Assembly: GCA_937910305.1 (NCBI GenBank)
Contig: CALEPS010000070.1
Location: 1-12,092, forward strand
DNA length: 12,092 nucleotides
Direction of reading: 5' to 3'
Source: an uncultured Bacteroidales bacterium
GTDB lineage: Bacteria > Bacteroidota > Bacteroidia > Bacteroidales > Paludibacteraceae
Both the position numbers and the translations under genes were made by a program. The notes under the pieces are model-generated. The model was not told the origin of the DNA. It did not search any database and was given only the letters and a program-made list of their open reading frames with translations. Positions 1 through 6,431 of this stretch are shown here, in pieces (position 1 is the first letter of the stretch; the number at the start of each line of letters is the position of its first letter).

Positions 1-15
1 AATTTATTGATAACT

Positions 16-3000
16 ATGACAAAAAAACTTTTAACCCTATTGCTCGCTGTAGCAGCCAGCGTAGGAACCATGTTCGCTTCTGATACTCAAGTCAATGGCA
101 TTTGGTATGATTTTGATTCCAGCAGTAGAACAGCCACAGTCACATATCAAGGCGCATCATATTCAGCCTACAACAATGAGTATACCGGCTCTGTAGTTAT
201 CCCTGCATCTGTTTCCTACGGTGGAAGAACCTATAGTGTTACCAGCATTGGAAATAATGCTTTCTATAATTGCACCGGTTTGACCTCTGTAACAATAGGC
301 AATAGCGTCACAAGCATCGGAGAATGGGCTTTCTATAATTGCACCGGTTTGACCTCTGTGACAATAGGCAATAGCGTCACAAGCATCGGAGGACATGCTT
401 TCTATAGATGCAACGGTTTGACCTCTGTGACGATTCCCAATAGCGTCACAAGCATCGGAGAACATGCTTTCTGTTATTGCAGCGGTTTGACCTCCGTGAC
501 GATTCCCAATAGCGTCACCAGCATTGGAAGTTCTGCTTTCTATTATTGCAAGGGTTTGACCTCTGTGACTATTGGCAACAGCGTCAAAAGCATTGGAAAT
601 TATGCTTTTCAAGGTTGCACCGGTTTGACCTCTGTGACGATTCCAAATAGTGTCACCAGTATTGAAAGTAATGCTTTCTCTGGTTGCACCAGTTTGACCT
701 CTGTAACTATCCCCAACAGCGTCACAAGCATTGGAGGTAGTGCTTTCGCTGGTTGCAGCGTTTTGACCTCTGTGACATTAAACTCCAATGCTATTGTAAG
801 CAAAAATTATTCCAAGGATTCCAATCTAAAGACTATATTTGGAGGGCAAGTTACAGAATATATTATAGGAGATGATGTCACAAGCATTGGAAGTAGTGCT
901 TTCCAAGGTTGCAGCGGTTTGACCTCTGTGACAATTGGTAATAGCGTCACAAGCATTGGAAGTTTAGCTTTCTCTAGTTGCGACGGTTTGACCTCTGTGG
1001 TATGGAATGCAAAGAATTGCAGTAATTCTGGTAATTTCGGTAGTCAGGTGACCTCATTTACATTTGGGGATGAAGTGGAAGTTATTCCAGGGGGACTTTG
1101 TAATGCAATGACAAAATTGACATCTGTAACGATTCCCAATAGCGTCACCAGCATTGGAAAAATGGCTTTCTGTAGTTGCTTCAGTTTGACCTCTGTGACG
1201 ATTGGCAATAGCGTCACAAGCATTGGACAGGATGCTTTCCAAGGCTGCAGCGATTTAACTAAGGTTAATATTACAGATATTAATGCATGGTATAATATTA
1301 GTTTTTGGGATTCAGATAGTAATCCGTTATACTATGCAAAGCATCTATATGTCAATGACATAGAAGTGACCAATCTGGCTATTCCCAATAGTGTCACAAG
1401 TATTGGGAATTACGCTTTCTATAATTGTGCCAGTTTAACTTCTGTTACAATCCCCAATAGCGTTACAAGCATTGGAAATAATGCTTTCTATAATTGCAGC
1501 GGTTTGACCTCTGTGACAATTCCTAATAGTGTCACAAACATTGGCGATGGTGCTTTCTCTAATTGTGGCGGTTTGACCTCTGTGACAATTCCCAATAGCG
1601 TTACAAGCATTGGAAGTGATGCTTTCTATTATTGCAGCAGTTTGACCTCTGTAACAATTCCCAATAGCGTTACAAGCATTGGAAATAATGCTTTCTATAA
1701 TTGCAGCAGTTTGACCGCCGTGACAATTCCCAATAGCGTCACAAGCATTGGAGGAGGTGCTTTCGCTTTATGCAGTGTTTCTACCATTAATTATATAGGC
1801 AGCATGGATGAATGGTGTAATAAAGCATGGTCTCCGAGTTCTATATCTAGTGATTATCATCTTCAATTAAATGGAGTCCTTCAGCAATCCGCCGTTATTC
1901 CCAACAGCGTCACGAGCATTGGATCTGGTGCTTTCAATGGTTGCAGCAGTTTGACCTCTGTGACCATCCCCAATGGTGTCACCAGCATTGGATATTCTGC
2001 TTTCAGTGGTTGCACTGGTTTGACCTCTGTGACGATTCCCAATAGTGTCACAAGCATTGGAGAGAGGGCTTTTTATAATTGCAGCAGTCTAATTTCTGTG
2101 ACATGGAACGCTAAAAATTGTACTGATTTTACGAGCACCTCAACTCCTTTTTCTGGTATCAGCTCGAAAATTAAAACTTTCGTCTTTGGGGATAGTGTAG
2201 AGCACATTCCGGCATATCTTTGTGCAGGTATGACTAATCTCAGGGATTTGACTATCGGTAGCAGTATTACGGCTATTAGTACAGATGATTTTTCCGGTTG
2301 CAATAATATCAAGAATGTAACTCTCAATTCCAACGCTGTTGCAAGTAAAAACTATGGATCTTCAACGAATTTGTCTGCTATTTTCGGCACGCAAGTTAGA
2401 GAATATATTATAGGTGAAGGAGTTTCCTCTATTGGTAATTATGCATTTTATAATGCGGGTTCTTTGCAGTCCATTACATTACCAAATAGTCTTTCAAGTA
2501 TAGGAAATAGCGCATTCCGGAATTGTACAAATCTTAAAACCGTCAATATCAATTCCAATGCGATAGTAAGCAAGGCATATACCGCTACCAATAATTTTGC
2601 TAAAATATTTGGTTCGCAGGTGCTGACATACAATTTAGGAGACGCTATCACGGCTATTGGCGATTATGCTTATTACAATTGCAGTACTGCTTCCTTGTTT
2701 AATATTCCAAATAGTGTGACGACGATAGGAAACAACTCCTTTGCAGGTTGCTCCGGTTTGACCTCTGCTGCAATTCCAGAAAGTGTTGTGAACATTGGAA
2801 ATAATGCCTTTAGAGAATGTACCGGCGTAGATACACTTACTCTTCCGAATGTGACTACTATCGGAAATGGCGCATTTGCAGATTGTGGCAACTTGACCTC
2901 ATTGCAGTTAGGTAATAATTTAACCACTATAGGCGACTCAACGTTCAGCAGTTGTTACAATATTGCCGCCATTGAGTTTCCGAATAGCTTGCAGACGATA

Positions 3001-4650
3001 GGCAATGCTGCTTTCTTCCAATGCAACCATTTGTCTTCAGTCACCCTCGGCAGCGGAATAAACCAAATGGGACATTCTGTTTTCAAAGCATGTACAGGTT
3101 TGCATTCAGCAGTTATTCCGGAAAACTTTACAAGCATTGAAAGCAATACTTTCCATGGTTGTACGGCTTTATCATCCGTCAACTTGCCAAATACAATCAC
3201 ATCTATTAAGGATAGCGCCTTTTTCAATTGTAGCAGTCTGCAATTGGAATCTCTGCCTTCAGCCGTCTCCACTCTTGGTAAGGGTGCTTTCTCCGGTTGT
3301 GGTAGTTTAGCTTCTATAGCGATGCCGGCTTCGTTGACCTCCGTCGGAGAGAATGCATTTAATGATTGTAGTGGTATTGCCGAAGTCAAAATCGAGGACG
3401 TGGACTCATGGTGTAAGGTTGATTTCGCCAACTCGAAGTCTAATCCTGTATTCTATTCACGCAATCTATACATCGGGGACTCGCTGATAGCGGAATTGAC
3501 GATTCCAAACAAGATTACGGAACTCAAACCATGGGCGTTTGTTAACTGCAATAGTATTAACTCGGTGTTTATTCCTAATACCGTTCGTCTGTTCTCGCCA
3601 AACGCATTCTATGACTGCGAGAATATTACTTCTGTAGAATGGCATGCAAAGAACATTGCAAATTATGCATCTTCCGCCGCTTCTCCTTTCTACGCAAGTC
3701 GCAGCAAAATAACTTCTTTTGTCTTTGGTGAAGAAACAGAACATATCCCGTCTCATCTTTGTAGTGGAATGAATAAGATCAACTTGCTTTCATTCCCGTC
3801 CTATTTGAAATCCATCGGAGATTATTCATTCAAAGGCTTAACAAAGATTCGTAAAATCAATATTCCTAACGAAGTTACTTCTATTGGCGCACATGCGTTC
3901 GATAGCTGTATTCTTGTAACCTCTATTTATTTGGGATATCAGGTCGAAGAAATCGGCGATTATGCCTTCAAAGGTTGTATCCGCGTGAACGACATAACCA
4001 GTATGAACACCACAACTCCGGTTGTTTACGAAAACACGCTCTCGTCCATCAGCGATTATGCCTATCTATATGTGCCTGCAGGCAGCAAACGAACCTATCA
4101 GCTCGACCCGTATTGGGGACGATTTGATATTCGTGAGATTGCTTCGGAAGATGCAACACTATCAAAAGATGCGGTAACAGTAGAGGCAAATGAGGATAAT
4201 GCTATTTTTACATGGCCGACAGACTCAGCTGCAGCCTCTTATTCGCTCCAGATAACCAAAGATGGTGTTGTCTTCTGTACGCTTGTTTTCAATAGCAACG
4301 GTCAGCTGACAGGTATTGCTTTTGCACCTTCTCGTAATGGCTCGGCACATGCCCCTGCTGCCACAATGTCTGTTGCTGGTATGTCCTTTACGGTTACAGG
4401 TCTGAATGTAGCAAGCAAATACGCTTATCGCCTCGCGGTTGCTGATGATGCAAGTGAAGAACTCATCGCTTATCGTGGAGAATTTGCCACTACTGGTTAT
4501 ACCGGCGAAGTCAATCCTGGCGGAAATCCTGAAGGTATTGAAGATGTCTTTATTGATGAACACAAAGCATCCAAAATCCTCTATAACGGCCAAATCTACA
4601 TCCTCCGCGGAGACAAGACTTACACGCTGCAAGGTGCAGAGGTCAAGTAA
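16..4650 (+). CDS. BspA-like secreted leucine-rich-repeat (LRR_5) surface protein, 1544 aa
   Basis: Large exported repeat protein of the BspA/LRR_5 type. Family members are cell-surface or secreted proteins, some with adhesin roles; the ligand here is unknown. An uncleaved-looking start MTKKLLTLLLAVAASVGTMFA is a classical type I signal peptide (cut near residue 21; no lipobox cysteine). Residues 24-75 are a typical BspA N-terminal cap. About 40 units of 23 residues follow, with core SVTIPNSVTSIG, two variable residues, AF, two variable residues and C. Units are near-identical up to about residue 693 and diverged from there to about 1325. Three insert types interrupt the array: NSNAIVSK type (about 256, 770, 845), WNAKN type (330, 697, 1209) and acidic-W type (about 420, 593, 1126). 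Residues 1331-1376 form a usual BspA end cap, 1378-1493 look fibronectin III-like, and 1507-1544 form a short C-terminal tail. ATG at 16 was chosen over an upstream in-frame TTG at 7 because the signal peptide begins there. Any promoter lies outside the window. Confidence 0.93.
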   Translation: MTKKLLTLLLAVAASVGTMFASDTQVNGIWYDFDSSSRTATVTYQGASYSAYNNEYTGSVVIPASVSYGGRTYSVTSIGNNAFYNCTGLTSVTIGNSVTSIGEWAFYNCTGLTSVTIGNSVTSIGGHAFYRCNGLTSVTIPNSVTSIGEHAFCYCSGLTSVTIPNSVTSIGSSAFYYCKGLTSVTIGNSVKSIGNYAFQGCTGLTSVTIPNSVTSIESNAFSGCTSLTSVTIPNSVTSIGGSAFAGCSVLTSVTLNSNAIVSKNYSKDSNLKTIFGGQVTEYIIGDDVTSIGSSAFQGCSGLTSVTIGNSVTSIGSLAFSSCDGLTSVVWNAKNCSNSGNFGSQVTSFTFGDEVEVIPGGLCNAMTKLTSVTIPNSVTSIGKMAFCSCFSLTSVTIGNSVTSIGQDAFQGCSDLTKVNITDINAWYNISFWDSDSNPLYYAKHLYVNDIEVTNLAIPNSVTSIGNYAFYNCASLTSVTIPNSVTSIGNNAFYNCSGLTSVTIPNSVTNIGDGAFSNCGGLTSVTIPNSVTSIGSDAFYYCSSLTSVTIPNSVTSIGNNAFYNCSSLTAVTIPNSVTSIGGGAFALCSVSTINYIGSMDEWCNKAWSPSSISSDYHLQLNGVLQQSAVIPNSVTSIGSGAFNGCSSLTSVTIPNGVTSIGYSAFSGCTGLTSVTIPNSVTSIGERAFYNCSSLISVTWNAKNCTDFTSTSTPFSGISSKIKTFVFGDSVEHIPAYLCAGMTNLRDLTIGSSITAISTDDFSGCNNIKNVTLNSNAVASKNYGSSTNLSAIFGTQVREYIIGEGVSSIGNYAFYNAGSLQSITLPNSLSSIGNSAFRNCTNLKTVNINSNAIVSKAYTATNNFAKIFGSQVLTYNLGDAITAIGDYAYYNCSTASLFNIPNSVTTIGNNSFAGCSGLTSAAIPESVVNIGNNAFRECTGVDTLTLPNVTTIGNGAFADCGNLTSLQLGNNLTTIGDSTFSSCYNIAAIEFPNSLQTIGNAAFFQCNHLSSVTLGSGINQMGHSVFKACTGLHSAVIPENFTSIESNTFHGCTALSSVNLPNTITSIKDSAFFNCSSLQLESLPSAVSTLGKGAFSGCGSLASIAMPASLTSVGENAFNDCSGIAEVKIEDVDSWCKVDFANSKSNPVFYSRNLYIGDSLIAELTIPNKITELKPWAFVNCNSINSVFIPNTVRLFSPNAFYDCENITSVEWHAKNIANYASSAASPFYASRSKITSFVFGEETEHIPSHLCSGMNKINLLSFPSYLKSIGDYSFKGLTKIRKINIPNEVTSIGAHAFDSCILVTSIYLGYQVEEIGDYAFKGCIRVNDITSMNTTTPVVYENTLSSISDYAYLYVPAGSKRTYQLDPYWGRFDIREIASEDATLSKDAVTVEANEDNAIFTWPTDSAAASYSLQITKDGVVFCTLVFNSNGQLTGIAFAPSRNGSAHAPAATMSVAGMSFTVTGLNVASKYAYRLAVADDASEELIAYRGEFATTGYTGEVNPGGNPEGIEDVFIDEHKASKILYNGQIYILRGDKTYTLQGAEVK
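241..2094 (+). repeat. 69-bp coding repeat array (23-residue LRR units)
   Basis: Direct repeats with a strict 69-bp period inside the BspA-like gene. Copies starting near 259 and 328 match over roughly 64 bases with one difference. The stretch with GGAAATAATGCTTTCTATAA near 1474 recurs exactly 207 bp (three units) later near 1681. About 21 well-conserved units lie here, broken in places by non-repeat inserts. Beyond 2094 the same protein repeat continues but the DNA identity is lost. Such an array should be able to gain or lose units by recombination or slippage. Confidence 0.9.
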
Positions 4651-4685
4651 AGTGACAAAGTGACTAAGTACAAAGTACCAAGTCA
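4649..4685 (+). repeat. AAGTGAC-type degenerate tandem tract after the LRR gene
   Basis: Directly overlapping the stop codon is a degenerate tandem of AAAGTGAC-, TAAGTAC- and AAAGTACC-like 8- to 9-mers. It has no coding content and no recognisable motif. It resembles other short simple-sequence fillers in this window (after the Fic gene and inside the dehydratase linker). Confidence 0.6.
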
Positions 4686-4698
4686 ATGAACAAACAGA

Positions 4699-4725
4699 GC
4701 AGGCGGGCGATGCCCGTCTGCTTTT
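4699..4725 (+). terminator. Intrinsic terminator of the LRR gene
   Basis: Arms GCAGGCGGGC (4699-4708) and GCCCGTCTGC (4712-4721) pair at nine of ten positions around a 3-nt GAT loop. TTTT and a further T-rich stretch follow. It lies 49 nt after the LRR stop codon, so it fits as the 3' end of that transcript and separates it from the Fic promoter. Confidence 0.85.
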
Positions 4726-4745
4726 GTTGTATAGAAATCTTAATC

Positions 4746-4878
4746 ATCGGCAATAAAGATAAGACACTTGCATATATCGGCAAAAAATGAAGAAAATTCG
4801 CATTTTCTTGCCAAAACACTTGCCGGTATCGGCAAAAAATAGTATCTTTGCAGCGGATTTTGAATTAAACTTGCCGAT
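4746..4878 (+). promoter_or_regulatory. Multiple TTGCCGAT/ATCGGCAA operator-like sites upstream of fic
   Basis: The octamer ATCGGCAA occurs at 4746-4753, 4776-4783 and 4828-4835. Its reverse complement TTGCCGAT occurs at 4871-4878, just before the fic start codon. Two copies sit in dyads: TTGCATATATCGGCAA (4768-4783, 6 of 8 pairs) and TTGCCGGTATCGGCAA (4820-4835, 7 of 8 pairs). A weaker half site TTGCCA lies at 4808. The second dyad covers the -33 element of the fic promoter. This layout is what a repressor cluster would look like; the obvious candidate binder is the Fic protein itself, through its N-terminal helix-turn-helix (inference). Confidence 0.65.
4820..4850 (+). promoter_or_regulatory. 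Bacteroidetes-type promoter of fic
   Basis: TTGC (4820-4823) is followed by a 19-nt spacer and TATCTTTG (4843-4850), an exact match to the Bacteroidetes -7 consensus TAnnTTTG. Transcription should begin about 5-10 nt further on. That excludes the in-frame ATG at 4787 as the real start and supports ATG 4880, leaving a leader of roughly 20-25 nt. The -33 element is inside a dyad operator. Confidence 0.75.
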
Positions 4879-4879
4879 T

Positions 4880-5758
4880 ATGGAATATATATCCGTCATA
4901 CAGTTTGCCGAAAAGTACGGCATTAGCGAACGTACTGCACGTAATTATTGTGCGGCAGGGAAGATTGATGGCGCCTTTCTGACCGGAAAGACATGGAACA
5001 TCCCAGCGGATGCGGACCTGCCTAAGAAAGGCAAGAAGAAACTCTCTCCGCTACTCACCCGTTTGCGCGAGGAGAAAGACTCCAAACTAAAGGGCGGTAT
5101 CTATCATCGTACACAGATAGATTTGACCTACAACTCCAACTATATCGAAGGCAGCAGACTGACCAAAGAGCAGACACGCTATATCTTCGAGACCAACACA
5201 CTTGGTGTCACGACCGAAGACACGTCCGTCGATGATATCATGGAAACGGTGAACCACTTCCGTTGTATCGACTATATCATTGACCACGCGATGGATAAAA
5301 TCACCGAGGCACATATCAAAACTTTGCACGCCATCCTGAAAACAAACACCTCCGACAGCCGCAAACAGTGGTTTGCTGTGGGCGATTACAAGCGCCTTCC
5401 CAACGAGGTAGGCGGACAAGAGACGGTTGCACCCAAAGATGTTCACCGACACATGAAAGCCTTGCTTGACGACTATAATGCGCTCAAGCAAGTGACGCTC
5501 GATGATATATTGAATTTCCACGTGAGTTTTGAGCGTATCCATCCTTTCCAGGACGGCAACGGCCGTGTGGGGCGCTTATTGCTCTTCTGGCAGTGTCTGC
5601 AAAGCGGCCAAGTGCCGTTTATCATCACAGAAGACTTGCGGTTGTTCTACTATCGCGGCATCCAAAACTGGGGGCAGACCAACGGCTATCTCCGCGATAC
5701 ATGCCTCACCGCACAAGACCACTACAAGGTGCTGTTAGACTACTTCAAAGTGCTTTAG
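4880..5758 (+). CDS. Class II Fic-domain protein (probable AMP transferase) with N-terminal HTH
   Basis: Fic (filamentation induced by cAMP) proteins usually transfer AMP from ATP to a hydroxyl group on a target protein. In 292 residues, residues 3-46 form an excisionase/MerR-like helix-turn-helix (SVIQFAEKYGISERTARNYC, then GKTWNIP). SNYIEG at 86-91 matches the inhibitory-helix motif (S/T)xxxE(G/N); its Glu90 would block productive ATP binding. The catalytic motif HPFQDGNGRVGR is intact at 221-232, including His221, Asp225 and Arg232. Having the inhibitory motif N-terminal to the Fic core makes it class II, so no separate antitoxin gene is needed and none is seen. The in-frame ATG at 4787 lies upstream of the promoter, so 4880 is preferred. 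The target is unknown. It is convergent with the TetR gene. Confidence 0.9.
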   Translation: MEYISVIQFAEKYGISERTARNYCAAGKIDGAFLTGKTWNIPADADLPKKGKKKLSPLLTRLREEKDSKLKGGIYHRTQIDLTYNSNYIEGSRLTKEQTRYIFETNTLGVTTEDTSVDDIMETVNHFRCIDYIIDHAMDKITEAHIKTLHAILKTNTSDSRKQWFAVGDYKRLPNEVGGQETVAPKDVHRHMKALLDDYNALKQVTLDDILNFHVSFERIHPFQDGNGRVGRLLLFWQCLQSGQVPFIITEDLRLFYYRGIQNWGQTNGYLRDTCLTAQDHYKVLLDYFKVL

Positions 5759-5782
5759 TGCTTAAGTGTTTTAGTGCTTAAG
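5754..5782. repeat. Two 13-bp direct repeats at the fic 3' end
   Basis: TTTAGTGCTTAAG occurs at 5754-5766 and again at 5770-5782 (16-bp period), with a related AAAGTGCTTTAGTG just before. The first copy contains the fic stop codon. It lies in the 36-bp gap between two convergent genes. The second copy runs into AAGCGCTT, an 8-bp palindrome, but no T-run follows on either strand, so no intrinsic terminator is claimed. Confidence 0.55.
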
Positions 5783-5794
5783 CGCTTCCGTGCT

Positions 5795-6421
5795 TTATGG
5801 CCGGAGGCCTTGAAGGACAAGGCGTGTGACTTCCGCTTTCCGGTGGGCGATAAATTGCTTCACATGTTCGTCCGTCTGCGCGAGCAGGTCCTGATACATC
5901 GGCAAAGAGATGAACGTGAAGACCGTAAGCGAAGCGATAGACATCATAATATCGAAGGAATCCACTTTGGCAAGTCTGCCCGCCTGCTGTTCCGCTTTGA
6001 CCCGCGCGTCAAACTGCATATAGATCATTGCATAGGAAGGCTTTTGGACGAAGTTCTTTCTCAGATATTTTCTGCGTTCGGGGTTAGAGACCAGTTCCTC
6101 CAAGACGAAGAAAGGAAGCCTCTGGTTTTGCTGCAACGCATCGAAATACAGGGATATAGCGGACCGCAGAAAATCTTCGAAGGACGCCTCGCTTGCCAGC
6201 GACCGCCCCACCACATTGAGCGCGGCTTCCACCTGCTCCAGGAAGATCTGGCGGAAGAGATTTTCTTTAGTGCGGTAATAATAATGCACGAGAGCCTGGG
6301 TACAGCCAACCTCTTTGGCTATTTGGGTAGTGGAAGTAGCGGCGTATCCCTGCCGGAAAAATAACTGCTGTGCCACCTCCCGGATACGCAGTTCCATCGG
6401 TTCGTTTTCGTATTTATTCAT
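5795..6421 (-). CDS. TetR/AcrR-family transcriptional regulator, 208 aa
   Basis: TetR-type proteins are dimeric repressors that bind a palindrome through an N-terminal helix-turn-helix and release it when a small ligand binds the C-terminal domain. Here residues 10-56 show the family pattern: REVAQQLFFRQGYAATSTTQIAKEVG, then the recognition helix with CTQALVHYYYRTKENLF. The remainder (about 57-208) is helical and not family-specific, so the ligand cannot be guessed; total length is typical. The ATG lies 10 nt after the stop of the 826-aa dehydratase-like gene, so it is the last gene of that operon. It probably controls the operon and its own expression (inference). No Shine-Dalgarno sequence precedes the start. 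A later in-frame ATG at codon 9 is a possible alternative start. Confidence 0.92.
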   Translation of the reverse strand: MNKYENEPMELRIREVAQQLFFRQGYAATSTTQIAKEVGCTQALVHYYYRTKENLFRQIFLEQVEAALNVVGRSLASEASFEDFLRSAISLYFDALQQNQRLPFFVLEELVSNPERRKYLRKNFVQKPSYAMIYMQFDARVKAEQQAGRLAKVDSFDIMMSIASLTVFTFISLPMYQDLLAQTDEHVKQFIAHRKAEVTRLVLQGLRP

Positions 6422-6431
6422 AATCGTGATT

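Noticed and set aside
7..15. TTG start three codons upstream of the LRR gene ATG
   Set aside because: The ATG at 16 begins a textbook signal peptide (MTKKLL...); the TTG extension adds nothing.
163..612. Antisense open frame of about 149 codons opposite the LRR array (and several similar ones to 3756)
   Set aside because: They are periodic shadows of the 69-bp repeat: the complement of a stop-free repeat stays open in step. No promoter or independent protein pattern is present.
241..2094. CRISPR-like array or diversity-generating template
   Set aside because: The repeats are in-frame 69-bp coding units with only short variable positions, no spacer-sized unique sequences, and no cas or reverse transcriptase gene in the window.
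4787..4879. 31-residue N-terminal extension of the Fic protein from the ATG at 4787
   Set aside because: The region holds operator dyads and the promoter -7 box, so the message should start downstream of that ATG. The HTH begins naturally at the ATG at 4880.
5781..5815. Short GC palindromes (AAGCGCTT and GGCCGGAGGCC) as a bidirectional terminator for fic and tetR
   Set aside because: Stems are only 4 bp in each arm and no T-run follows on either strand.
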